NCBI RefSeq assembly: GCF_001870485.1
Contig: NZ_MDKE01000012.1
Span: 1 to 64,000, forward strand
From: Oceanisphaera psychrotolerans
Lineage (GTDB): Bacteria; Pseudomonadota; Gammaproteobacteria; Enterobacterales; Aeromonadaceae
Reading direction: 5' to 3'
DNA length: 64,000 nt
A program made the translations under genes and the position numbers. This document shows positions 1 to 10,781 of this stretch, piece by piece. Numbering within the stretch: position 1 is the first letter of the stretch; each line of letters begins with the position of its first letter. The notes under the pieces are model-generated. The model saw nothing but the letters and a program-made list of their open reading frames with translations. It was not told where the DNA came from and searched no databases.

Positions 1-50
1 TTTTTTTGTTTCCCAACTACCTGCGAGTGCCCACACAGTTTGCTTGATAT

Positions 51-63
51 ATTGTTAAAGAGC
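51..63 (-). promoter_or_regulatory. rRNA operon leader with boxA antitermination site
   Basis: Read on the minus strand this is GCTCTTTAACAAT, which matches the boxA antitermination element of enterobacterial rrn leaders. The bases just downstream (50 to about 24) read like the E. coli leader sequence ending in TGTGTGGGCACTCG. The 16S rRNA gene itself should therefore begin to the left of base 1, transcribed leftward; none of the mature rRNA is in the window. Seen directly: boxA and leader similarity. Inferred: that a complete rrn operon follows. Confidence 0.85.
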
Positions 64-92
64 GTTGACCTTGTTTCAGGTCAGGGATGCGT

Positions 93-120
93 ATTCTACG
101 CATTCCGTTTTGTTCGTCAA
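93..120 (-). promoter_or_regulatory. rrn P2 promoter
   Basis: On the minus strand, TTGACG (120-115) and TAGAAT (98-93) are separated by 16 bp, with the discriminator ACGCATCC after the -10. It lies between the P1 promoter and boxA, which is where P2 sits in E. coli rrn operons. A 16-bp spacer is typical of rRNA promoters. Confidence 0.7.
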
Positions 121-190
121 GCGTTGAAGCAAACTTTGTTTCGTTCGTTTCGAACCCTTGTGACCGTTGGCGTGTTGCCCCGTGTCAGTG

Positions 191-225
191 GATGCGCATT
201 ATAGGGACCGCCCGATTTTGCGCAA
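191..225 (-). promoter_or_regulatory. rrn P1 promoter
   Basis: On the minus strand, TTGCGC (225-220), a 16-bp spacer and TATAAT (203-198) are followed by GCGCATCCACTGACACGG, close to the E. coli rrn P1 start region. The GC-rich discriminator is the hallmark of stringent (ppGpp/DksA) control. Upstream, 231-300 is rich in A and T runs and could hold an UP element and Fis sites. The stretch 1-313 contains no protein gene; it is the rrn control region. Confidence 0.85.
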
Positions 226-313
226 GGGCTTTTTTGACATTTTTATTAAAAAAAGCGACTTCGCACATAAAATGAGCTAAAACCGCTTTTTATTCACGTT
301 TTGTTACATTCTA

Positions 314-838
314 TTATCTGTTACCCACCAGTTTCCGGGCAAAATCCCTGACTTTATCCCAATCGGTAAACTCCAGATCCCGGCCGGTATCGGTGCTGCC
401 GCCGGTTATCTTCATGATCAGCTGGATAATGCGAGTCTGCCACCAGTTGTATTCGCTGTATTTCAGTGCACCGGCGAATACGCCTATGGTTCTCGGCCGC
501 CAGGGCGACCTGGCCAGAAACTTCCTGATGTAGGCATTGTTCCTGGGTTCGGCCTTTTCCGGCTTGCGCGCGGTGAGACAGACACAAAAGAAACTCGCAT
601 CGGTAGCGGCCAGCTGTTCGCTGTGGACATCGATGAAGGTGTAGAGATCCCGGTGAAAATGACCATAGCGAACAGAAGCGCCAATCAGCACCTTGTCATA
701 CTTGCTGAGGTTTTTTCGGATAGGGCCATGCAGATCCGCCACTTCCACATCGTAACCGCTAAATTCATCCTGCATCGCCTCGATGATTTTTCTCGTCTGA
801 CCATTACGAGATGAATAAAGTACCAACAGTTTTTCCAT
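314..838 (-). CDS. hemG: Menaquinone-dependent protoporphyrinogen IX dehydrogenase HemG
   Basis: A flavodoxin-like protein of 174 aa that oxidises protoporphyrinogen IX to protoporphyrin IX, the penultimate step of haem synthesis, passing electrons through FMN to quinones at the inner membrane. The N-terminal FMN-binding loop SSRNGQTRK (about 9-17), GASVRYGHFH (about 53-62) and the long insert with ARKPEKAEP that separates HemG from ordinary flavodoxins are all visible and match E. coli HemG closely. The start has an AGAGGAG ribosome site. It lies 9 bp after trkH and ahead of the rrn operon, the same order as trkH-hemG-rrnA in E. coli, so it is probably co-transcribed with trkH. Confidence 0.95.
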   Translation of the reverse strand: MEKLLVLYSSRNGQTRKIIEAMQDEFSGYDVEVADLHGPIRKNLSKYDKVLIGASVRYGHFHRDLYTFIDVHSEQLAATDASFFCVCLTARKPEKAEPRNNAYIRKFLARSPWRPRTIGVFAGALKYSEYNWWQTRIIQLIMKITGGSTDTGRDLEFTDWDKVRDFARKLVGNR

Positions 839-847
839 AGACTCCTC

Positions 848-2305
848 TTAGCTACGCCAGAAGGCAGGCGTAAACAGTACCAGCAAGGTAAATATCTCGA
901 GACGGCCAAACAACATGGCCAGGATCATTATCCATTTAGCACCGTCGGTGGTGGTGCCAAAATTGGCGGTAACATCACCCAGGCCCGGCCCGAGGTTGTT
1001 CAGTGTCGCCACCACGGCGGTAAAGGCCGTCAGCTCTTCCATGCCGGTCGCCAGCAGTGCCAGCATACAGAGCACGAAGACCAGGGCGTAAGCGGCAAAG
1101 AAGCCCCATACCGCTTCCACCACTTTATCAGCTAACGCCTTGTTGCCAAGCTTAATCCGATAGACGGCTCTTGGGTGGACCAGTCGTTTCAGCTCGCGCA
1201 TCCCCTGCAGATTAAGCAACATGATGCGCACCACCTTGATACCGCCGCCGGTACTGCCGGCACAGCCACCGATAAAGGAAGAAAACATCAGTAGTAACGG
1301 CAGAAACAGCGGCCAGTCCGCGAAACCGGTAGTACTGAAACCGGCAGTGGTGGAGATGGAGACCGCCTGAAACAGCGACTGGTCCAGTGCCTGCCAGGGA
1401 TCCGTATATACCCGATGGGTCAGCAGAGCCGACAGGCAAATCAGGGTCAGTATCAACTGTATCCCGATAAACACCTTTACTTCCGGATCGAGGCGATACA
1501 CCGACAACCGCAGTCCCCGATTGGCGAAGGCAGCAAAGTGCAGGCTGAAGTTGACCCCGGCAATCAGCAGAAACACCACGATAATCAGGTTGATCACGGG
1601 GCTGTTGAAATGCCCCACGCTGGCGTCGTAGGTCGAGAAGCCACCGATGGCCACGGTAGAAAAGGAATGGCAGATGGCATCGAACAGGTTCATACCGGCC
1701 AGCCACAGCAGCAAGGCACAGGAAATGGTCAGCACCAGATAGATGTACCACAGGGTTTTGGCGGTCTCGGCAATGCGGGGCGCCACCTTGTTGTCTTTGA
1801 CCGGACCCGGTATTTCCGCACGAAACAGCTGCATACCGCCGATGCCCAAAATAGGCAGGATGGCCACCGCCAGCACGATGATCCCCATGCCACCCAGCCA
1901 TTGCAGCATCTGCCGGTAAAACAGAATCGCCTTGGGCAAGGTATCGAGGCCGCTGATCACGGTAGCGCCAGTGGTGGTGAGGCCGGAGAAGGATTCGAAG
2001 AAGGCCTCGGCCACCGTCATCTCCGGCGCGGCACTGAGCATGAAGGGAATGGCCCCGACGCTGCCCAGCACCGTCCAGAACAACACCACGATAAGAAAGC
2101 CTTCTTTGGCCCTCAGTTCTTTATTGTGGGTGCGATTGGGAAACCATAACGCCAGCCCCAGGATCAGGCAGATAACGAAGGCACTGAAAAAATCGAGGCC
2201 GGCGCCATCCCGATAGATGTAGGCCACCAGGGCCGGCGCCAGCATGGTGACGCTGAACAGCGCCACCAGAATGCCCACGATGCGGATAATTGTGCGTATA
2301 TGCAT
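848..2305 (-). CDS. trkH: Trk potassium uptake protein TrkH
   Basis: The inner-membrane potassium-translocating subunit of the Trk system (485 aa; E. coli TrkH is 483 aa). It works with the NAD/ATP-binding TrkA, which is not in this window. Four pore loops of the TrkH/KtrB fold can be seen around TTTGATV (about 110), FSTVAIGGFSTYD (about 215), STTAGFSTTGF (about 315) and LNNLGPGLGDV (about 435), each with the glycine that forms the selectivity filter, between roughly ten hydrophobic segments. It sits between yigZ and hemG on the same strand with short gaps, the conserved gammaproteobacterial order. The reading frame is intact. Confidence 0.95.
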   Translation of the reverse strand: MHIRTIIRIVGILVALFSVTMLAPALVAYIYRDGAGLDFFSAFVICLILGLALWFPNRTHNKELRAKEGFLIVVLFWTVLGSVGAIPFMLSAAPEMTVAEAFFESFSGLTTTGATVISGLDTLPKAILFYRQMLQWLGGMGIIVLAVAILPILGIGGMQLFRAEIPGPVKDNKVAPRIAETAKTLWYIYLVLTISCALLLWLAGMNLFDAICHSFSTVAIGGFSTYDASVGHFNSPVINLIIVVFLLIAGVNFSLHFAAFANRGLRLSVYRLDPEVKVFIGIQLILTLICLSALLTHRVYTDPWQALDQSLFQAVSISTTAGFSTTGFADWPLFLPLLLMFSSFIGGCAGSTGGGIKVVRIMLLNLQGMRELKRLVHPRAVYRIKLGNKALADKVVEAVWGFFAAYALVFVLCMLALLATGMEELTAFTAVVATLNNLGPGLGDVTANFGTTTDGAKWIMILAMLFGRLEIFTLLVLFTPAFWRS

Positions 2306-2328
2306 GGTACTTCCAATACACTGATAAT

Positions 2329-2958
2329 TCAGCCAGCTTCCGGCTCCACCGGTCTGGCCACCACTCGTCCCTGACTACGATCAAGCAGCTGACGACAAAA
2401 CTCTGCGACGGCGCGTGCTTCAACCGATAACATCCCGGTGACTTCGGCACCGTAATCCACTTGCAGCCATTGTCCCTGATATTCACCGAGCAGGAATTCC
2501 AGCAATGCCATATCACCGTAATCGGCCCTGACGTGCAACGAAGCCATGATACGTTGTTCCACGGTATTCAGTTGCGTCAGTGCTGATGCCAGAGTGCCGC
2601 CATAGGCCCGCACCAGACCACCGGTGCCCAGCTTGACGCCACCAAAATAGCGGGCGATGACCGCGGTGATCTCGCCGATGCCCGACCCCTGCAACTGGGC
2701 CAGCATGGGCTTGCCGGCGGTGCCCGAAGGCTCGCCGTCATCGCTGAAACCCAGCACCCGGGAGTCGGTCGGCATGCCGGCCACAAAGGCCCAGCAATGA
2801 TGACCCGCCGAAGGCTCCCGGGCGCGTACCGTCCCGATAAAGGCTCTGGCCGACTCCGCGTCCGGAGTATGGGCCAGATAGGCGATAAAGCGGCTTTTTT
2901 TTATCTCCTGTTCCCACACCACCGGAGAGGCCGGTACCAGATAGGGAGACATATTCAT
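2329..2958 (-). CDS. yigZ: YigZ/IMPACT family protein
   Basis: A protein of 209 aa with an N-terminal UPF0029/IMPACT domain (about 15-125, including KKSRFIAYL, DDGEPSGTAGKPML and RYFGGVKLGTGGLVRAY) and a C-terminal DUF1949 domain. The family resembles the yeast translation regulator Yih1/IMPACT; the biochemical role in bacteria is not settled. The frame is open to a TTG at 2982, but the ATG at 2958 (MNMSPYLV) has GGGAG eight bases upstream and fits the family start. It precedes trkH by 23 bp. In E. coli pepQ lies between fadB and yigZ; here pepQ is absent and yigZ is directly divergent from fadB. Confidence 0.9.
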   Translation of the reverse strand: MNMSPYLVPASPVVWEQEIKKSRFIAYLAHTPDAESARAFIGTVRAREPSAGHHCWAFVAGMPTDSRVLGFSDDGEPSGTAGKPMLAQLQGSGIGEITAVIARYFGGVKLGTGGLVRAYGGTLASALTQLNTVEQRIMASLHVRADYGDMALLEFLLGEYQGQWLQVDYGAEVTGMLSVEARAVAEFCRQLLDRSQGRVVARPVEPEAG

Positions 2959-3120
2959 GGCGCTCACTCCCAGGCAAGGCAAAGCCGCCTAATATAGATT
3001 ATTCGGCCCCATAGATGGGCCGGCGAAAAATAGCGCGACATTGTTGCCGAATCGGCCGGGGAAGTCATCTCTTGCTCATATTTAGCCAGGCTTCCCGGCC
3101 ACCGGAAACCGCCTGATAAA

Positions 3121-3140
3121 ATTAAAACGATTGTTTTAAT
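3121..3140. promoter_or_regulatory. Palindromic operator candidate upstream of fadBA
   Basis: ATTAAAAC-GATT-GTTTTAAT is a perfect 8-bp inverted repeat with a 4-bp spacer, about 94 bp before the fadB start codon. The AAAC-N4-GTTT core resembles operators of PsrA-type TetR fatty-acid regulators that control beta-oxidation genes in several gammaproteobacteria. The palindrome is seen; the identity of the regulator is inferred. Confidence 0.5.
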
Positions 3141-3233
3141 CGAATGTTGAACTCTGCTGTTTTTCTGTTCATAGTGATTTCATCCCTGCCCGGGAACGTC
3201 GGCGCAGCCCAGAGGAATCAAGGAGACATGAAG

Positions 3234-6575
<3,342 letters not shown>

Positions 6576-6594
6576 AATCGTTTGTAGATAAGTC

Positions 6595-7010
6595 AGACAA
6601 AGGGCCCACTCCGCCGACTCGCTGTAGATACATCCATGTACGCTCTCCGTTTCATCCCTGAAACGGAAGGTCGGCGGAGCAGTCTCCTTTGTCTTCTTAT
6701 ACCAATCCCAGTAATGATCTGGTCATATTGAGGCCCCAGACCAGAGGCAACACAGCCGCCTCCCACGATACGCCATAAACCCATCCGTGGGGGCTCGGAA
6801 ATGCCGTCCTTGGCATTTCACGGTCGTGGGAGCCGTTCTCTGTTGCCTCTTCTGGAACTCCGAGTTGTCCGCAGGCAGTGCTAACAGGCGACGCCGGAGT
6901 ATCAAGGAGGGCAAAGGGATCTGCTCCACCGACCATCACATGACAGGGACGTCATGTGCTGAGCGTCACAAGGAGGTTCTTGATCGGGTCGGTGGAGCGG
7001 GTCCTTTGTC
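6595..7010. repeat. Non-coding composite palindromic element (three long hairpins)
   Basis: The gap between fadA and tusA holds three consecutive imperfect inverted repeats. Hairpin 1 pairs 6595-6618 with 6670-6694 and contains inner palindromes TACATCCATGTA (6629-6640) and CCGTTTC/GAAACGG. Hairpin 2 pairs 6741-6767 with 6824-6855, with inner GAAATGCC/GGCATTTC (6798-6819). Hairpin 3 pairs 6912-6934 with 6987-7009, with inner CACATGAC/GTCATGTG (6937-6958). The outermost arms (GACAAAGG at 6596, CCTTTGTC ending at 7010) are also related to each other over about 23 bp, like terminal inverted repeats. Short ORFs inside follow the palindromes and look non-coding. This may be a MITE-like or REP/BIME-like intergenic repeat; no clear target duplication was seen. 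Confidence 0.7.
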
Positions 7011-7110
7011 CGGGAGGGGTATTACAGCTTACCGTTTAAAGCCCCCTTAACGGTTGACCACAATTTAAACAGCATTAAAATAGTCGGGTTTATTTCAAGG
7101 TAGTAACTTC

Positions 7111-7356
7111 ATGACAATCTCTCTTTCCGATGCTCACCACCACCTCGATGCCACCGGCCTGCGCTGCCCAGAGCCGGTGATGATGGTCCGCAAACAGGTG
7201 CGCACCATGGTTGCCGGGGAAACTCTGCTGATCACCGCCGACGATCCCTCCACCACCCGGGATATCCCCAGTTTCTGCCAGTTCATGGATCACGCCCTGC
7301 TGTCCAGTCAGGTAGAACAGCTGCCGTACCAGTTCCTGATACAGAAAGGCGACTGA
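7111..7356 (+). CDS. tusA: Sulfurtransferase TusA
   Basis: A small protein of 81 aa of the TusA/SirA family. TusA accepts persulfide sulfur from IscS and passes it to TusBCD for 2-thiouridine formation in tRNA wobble positions. The motif [12 protein letters not shown] places the acceptor cysteine at residue 19, as in E. coli TusA. The length and the C-terminal strand are normal. The gene stands alone between the palindromic element and an AEC transporter gene. The ribosome site (AAGGTAG) is modest. The other Tus proteins are not in this window. Confidence 0.93.
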   Translation: MTISLSDAHHHLDATGLRCPEPVMMVRKQVRTMVAGETLLITADDPSTTRDIPSFCQFMDHALLSSQVEQLPYQFLIQKGD

Positions 7357-7432
7357 ATCGCGGGGGCGCCGGTATGAGGCTCCCATCCCCGCCGCTATAC
7401 TGGCTGTCCGTTCCCCCCTGGTAAGGATACCC

Positions 7433-8359
7433 ATGCTCACTGTCAGCAACGCGCTCGGCCCCCTGTTTCTGTTGATTCTCACCGGCGTAGTACTCAGGCG
7501 ACTGCGCTTCCCCGATCCGCAGTTCTGGCATGGCGCCGAACGCTTCATCTATTTCCTGCTGTTTCCGGCCATGCTGATCAGCACCCTGGCCACCGCCGAC
7601 TTCAGCCAGGTGGCCTTTAGCGGCATGATCAGCCTGCTGGCCAGCCTGCTCATACTGCTGGCCGCCGGACTCTGGCTGCTGCGCAACCGGCTCGGGCTGG
7701 ATCTCCCCTCCTTCAGCTCGGTGTTTCAGGGCTCCCTGCGCTTCAATACCTACGTGGGCCTGGCCGGAGCCGCCGCCCTGTACGGAGAGGCCGGCATTAC
7801 CGCCGCCGCCGTGGCCATCGCCATCATGGTGCCTCTGATCAATATCCTCTGTGTGCTGATGTTTGTCGGCTGTGGTGGCAGCGGCCAGTCGGGACTATTA
7901 GGTGCCATGCGGGCACTGGCCAAAAACCCTTTGCTGCTGGGCTGTGTCATCGGCATCGCACTCAATGTCTCTGGTATCGGGCTGCCTGGCTGGAGTCGGG
8001 ACACCCTGGCCCTGGCCGGTCAGGCCGCCTTGCCGCTGGGATTGGTCGCCGTGGGGGTGGCGTTGCAGCTCGGGGCGCTGCGCGGCACCGGAACCGCGTT
8101 CTGGCTGGCTTGCACCATAAAGTTCGGCCTGCTGCCGTTACTGGCGCTGGCGGCGGGTTGGTTGCTGGGACTGCAAGAGGTCGAGCTGGGCGTGGTGGTA
8201 CTCTTTACCGCCCTGCCTACCGCCACTTCGTCCTACATCCTGGCACGACAGATGGGCGGCAACGCGCCGCTGATGGCCGCCGTGATCACCGGCCAGACAC
8301 TGCTGGCGATGGCACTGCTGCCGTTGTGGATGTCACTACTGGGTGCCTTGCAGCCATAA
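7433..8359 (+). CDS. AEC (auxin efflux carrier) family transporter
   Basis: An inner-membrane protein of 308 aa with about ten hydrophobic segments arranged as two halves, typical of bacterial AEC/bile-arsenite-riboflavin superfamily carriers. The N-terminus (GPLFLLILTGVVLRRL, FLLFPAMLISTLA) and the C-terminal LPTATSSYILARQMGG segment, which contains the family's conserved crossover region, are clear. Some members transport malonate or malate, but the substrate here cannot be told. It starts at ATG 7433 after TAAGGA. It is monocistronic, 76 bp after tusA, and converges on yiaD with a shared terminator hairpin. Confidence 0.85.
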   Translation: MLTVSNALGPLFLLILTGVVLRRLRFPDPQFWHGAERFIYFLLFPAMLISTLATADFSQVAFSGMISLLASLLILLAAGLWLLRNRLGLDLPSFSSVFQGSLRFNTYVGLAGAAALYGEAGITAAAVAIAIMVPLINILCVLMFVGCGGSGQSGLLGAMRALAKNPLLLGCVIGIALNVSGIGLPGWSRDTLALAGQAALPLGLVAVGVALQLGALRGTGTAFWLACTIKFGLLPLLALAAGWLLGLQEVELGVVVLFTALPTATSSYILARQMGGNAPLMAAVITGQTLLAMALLPLWMSLLGALQP

Positions 8360-8360
8360 A

Positions 8361-8385
8361 AAATGCCCGCGACTGGCGGGCATTT
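8361..8385. terminator. Bidirectional terminator between AEC transporter and yiaD
   Basis: The hairpin AAATGCCCGC-GACTG-GCGGGCATTT sits just after the transporter stop. On the minus strand it is followed by six T residues, so it is the stronger terminator for yiaD; on the plus strand the T tract is short. Confidence 0.75.
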
Positions 8386-8416
8386 GGGCTATCTATGTCC
8401 TGCTGTACCTGAATGC

Positions 8417-9067
8417 TTACTGCATCGGGCTCAGGGTGATCTCTACCCGACGGTTCTGGGCACGGCCTGCTTCGGTATCGTTGCTGGCCACCGGTTGGTT
8501 GAAGCCGACACCGCGGATATTGAAGCGGTTGGCTGCAGCACCCTGGCTGATCAGGAACTGACCCACGGCCGCGGCACGACGCTCTGACAGCGCCTGGTTA
8601 TGGCTGGCAGAACCGGTGTTGTCGGTGTGGCCAACCACGTTGACGTAGGTCTTCTCGTACTCTTTCAGCACCATGGCCACGCCACTCAGGGTGTTATAGA
8701 AGCTGGGGGACAGATCGGCGCTGTTTACCGCAAAGGTAATGGAGCTCGGCATGTTCAGGATGATGTTGTCACCATTACGGGTCACGCTGACGCCGGTGCC
8801 GCTCATCTGATCACGCAGCTTGGCTTCCTGCACATCCATGTAGTAACCCACGCCACCACCCAGTGCCGCGCCACTGGCGGCACCGATCAGAATACCTTTC
8901 TTTCGATCGCTGGAGCTGGCAGAGGCGCCGCCGATCACGGCTCCGGCCAGGGCACCCAGGCCACCACCGATGGCGGCCTTGGACGTTTGCCGTTCACCGG
9001 TATAGGGATTGGTGGTACAGGCAGAGAGGGCGAGGGTCGCGGCAACAGCCAGACAGATTTTTTTCAT
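8417..9067 (-). CDS. yiaD: OmpA-family outer membrane lipoprotein YiaD
   Basis: A lipoprotein of 216 aa. MKK plus a hydrophobic stretch ends in the lipobox LSAC (cysteine 17), so it should be lipidated and sent to the outer membrane. A glycine-zipper segment (about 30-85, GGGLGALAGAVIGG and GAASGAALGGGVGYYMD) is followed by an OmpA C-terminal peptidoglycan-binding domain (about 105-216, with NVVGHTDNTGS and RAQNRRVEITLSP). It matches E. coli YiaD almost end to end. The open frame extends to 9190, but ATG 9067 begins the signal peptide. It lies downstream of tag, as in E. coli. Confidence 0.93.
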   Translation of the reverse strand: MKKICLAVAATLALSACTTNPYTGERQTSKAAIGGGLGALAGAVIGGASASSSDRKKGILIGAASGAALGGGVGYYMDVQEAKLRDQMSGTGVSVTRNGDNIILNMPSSITFAVNSADLSPSFYNTLSGVAMVLKEYEKTYVNVVGHTDNTGSASHNQALSERRAAAVGQFLISQGAAANRFNIRGVGFNQPVASNDTEAGRAQNRRVEITLSPMQ

Positions 9068-9156
9068 AATAAATGGTTCCATATGTAGCAAGCACAAGTA
9101 TCCCACAATATAGCCCCGCCCGGACCTTTCTACAAAGCCTCGTTTCGCCGGTGGTG

Positions 9157-9726
9157 TCAGCTGTTGACGTGGTCCGGATGCCGGGGGCAACTCAGCAGGT
9201 GATCGTTGACCATGCCGGTGGCCTGCATGAAGGCATAACAGATGGTTCCACCGACAAAAGAAAAACCGCGTTTTTTCAGTGCCCGGGCCATGGCCTCCGA
9301 CTCGCTCGTGCTGGTCGGCACCTCGTTCAGGGTCGGCCAGCGGTTGATCACCGGCTCACCGCCGACGAAGTCCCACAACCAGTGGCTGAACTCGATGCCC
9401 TGCTCCTGCATCAGCAGATAGGCTCGGGCATTGGTGATAACCGACCGAATCTTGAGCCGGTTGCGTACTATGCCCCGGTCCAGCATCAGCCGCTCGACAT
9501 CAGACTCATCGAAGGTGGCGACGAGCTGCGGGTTGAAGTCGGCAAAAGCCGCCCGGTATGCCGGTATCTTGCAGAGGATGGTAAACCAGCTCAGTCCCGC
9601 CTGCTGGCCATCCAGGCACAGTTTCTCGAACAGGGCCCGGCTGTCGTACTCGGGCACGCCCCACTCCAGATCGTGATAAGCCTGATATCTCGGGTCGTCA
9701 TTGACCCAGCCACAGCGTGCCAGCAT
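9157..9726 (-). CDS. tag: DNA-3-methyladenine glycosylase I (Tag)
   Basis: A base-excision-repair enzyme that removes 3-methyladenine from alkylated DNA. The Tag signature is visible: the N-terminal [25 protein letters not shown] (zinc-binding Cys and catalytic-pocket residues near 4-25), [15 protein letters not shown] and a C-terminal [24 protein letters not shown] with zinc-ligand residues. ATG 9726 is chosen over the upstream frame opening because AAAGGAG lies just before it and the protein then begins MLARCGWV, as the family does. Length 189 aa. It is divergent from glyQ. Confidence 0.93.
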   Translation of the reverse strand: MLARCGWVNDDPRYQAYHDLEWGVPEYDSRALFEKLCLDGQQAGLSWFTILCKIPAYRAAFADFNPQLVATFDESDVERLMLDRGIVRNRLKIRSVITNARAYLLMQEQGIEFSHWLWDFVGGEPVINRWPTLNEVPTSTSESEAMARALKKRGFSFVGGTICYAFMQATGMVNDHLLSCPRHPDHVNS

Positions 9727-9860
9727 GGTGTCTCCTTTATAGTGGATGCCCCGTAATACCAACGGGACACACCCTAAGCCTATATTCGCATCGGGTCAGA
9801 AGGTATACTCGTCTGCCTAGTTTCACACTGCGAATGCACCTATATCAAGGCGCGAACATC

Positions 9861-10772
9861 ATGCAAAAATTCGATATCAATACCTTTCAGGGTCTGATCC
9901 TGACATTGCAGGATTATTGGGCCCAACAAGGCTGCACCATAGTACAGCCGCTGGATATGGAAGTGGGTGCAGGCACCTCCCACCCCATGACCTGCCTGCG
10001 GGCCATAGGGCCGGAGCCGATGGCCACCGCCTACGTGCAGCCTTCCCGCCGCCCCACCGATGGCCGCTATGGCGAAAACCCCAACCGTCTGCAGCATTAC
10101 TATCAGTTCCAGGTGATGATCAAACCGTCTCCGGACAATTTGCAGGAGCTGTACCTCGGCTCGCTTCATGCGCTGGGCCTGGATCCGCTGGTGCATGATA
10201 TCCGCTTTGTGGAAGACAACTGGGAAAACCCGACCCTGGGTGCCTGGGGCCTGGGCTGGGAAGTCTGGCTCAACGGCATGGAAGTGACCCAGTTCACTTA
10301 CTTCCAGCAGGTAGGCGGCCTTGAGTGCAAGCCAGTGACCGGCGAAATCACCTACGGCCTGGAGCGCCTGGCCATGTACATTCAGGGTGTGGACTCGGTC
10401 TACGATCTGGTGTGGTGCGACGGCCCCCTGGGCAAAACCACCTACGGTGACATCTTCCACCAGAACGAGGTGGAACAGTCCACCTACAATTTCGAGCATG
10501 CGGACGTGGACTTCCTGTTCGGCTTCTTCGAGCAATGCGAGAAAGAATGTCAGTACCTGCTGTCTCTGGAATCGCCGCTGCCCCTGCCCGCCTACGAGCG
10601 AATCTTGAAAGCGGGCCACGCCTTCAACCTGCTGGATGCCCGCAAGGCAATTTCGGTGACCGAACGCCAGCGTTACATCTTGCGCATCCGCACCCTGACC
10701 AAGGCAGTCGCCGAAGCTTACTACGCCTCCCGCGAGGCTCTGGGCTTCCCCATGTGTAAAAAAGAAGGATAA
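9861..10772 (+). CDS. glyQ: Glycyl-tRNA synthetase alpha subunit
   Basis: The catalytic alpha subunit (303 aa, the same length as in E. coli) of the alpha2beta2 class II glycyl-tRNA synthetase. It begins [20 protein letters not shown] and contains the class II motif regions, such as [31 protein letters not shown] and the C-terminal motif 3 region [13 protein letters not shown]. The reading frame is open upstream to 9717, but the family start is ATG 9861. A -10-like TATACT occurs at about 9809 in the tag-glyQ divergent gap. It is followed by glyS after 9 bp. Confidence 0.96.
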   Translation: MQKFDINTFQGLILTLQDYWAQQGCTIVQPLDMEVGAGTSHPMTCLRAIGPEPMATAYVQPSRRPTDGRYGENPNRLQHYYQFQVMIKPSPDNLQELYLGSLHALGLDPLVHDIRFVEDNWENPTLGAWGLGWEVWLNGMEVTQFTYFQQVGGLECKPVTGEITYGLERLAMYIQGVDSVYDLVWCDGPLGKTTYGDIFHQNEVEQSTYNFEHADVDFLFGFFEQCEKECQYLLSLESPLPLPAYERILKAGHAFNLLDARKAISVTERQRYILRIRTLTKAVAEAYYASREALGFPMCKKEG

Positions 10773-10781
10773 GGGACCAGC

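Noticed and set aside
3144-3233. Upstream extension of fadB that looks like a signal peptide
   Set aside because: Hydrophobic codons precede the family start by chance; a cytosolic FadB does not carry a signal, and the AGGAG site is spaced for ATG 3234.
6787-7050. Open frame of 87 codons in the palindromic element
   Set aside because: Its sequence follows the hairpin arms, and it lacks a family resemblance or ribosome site.
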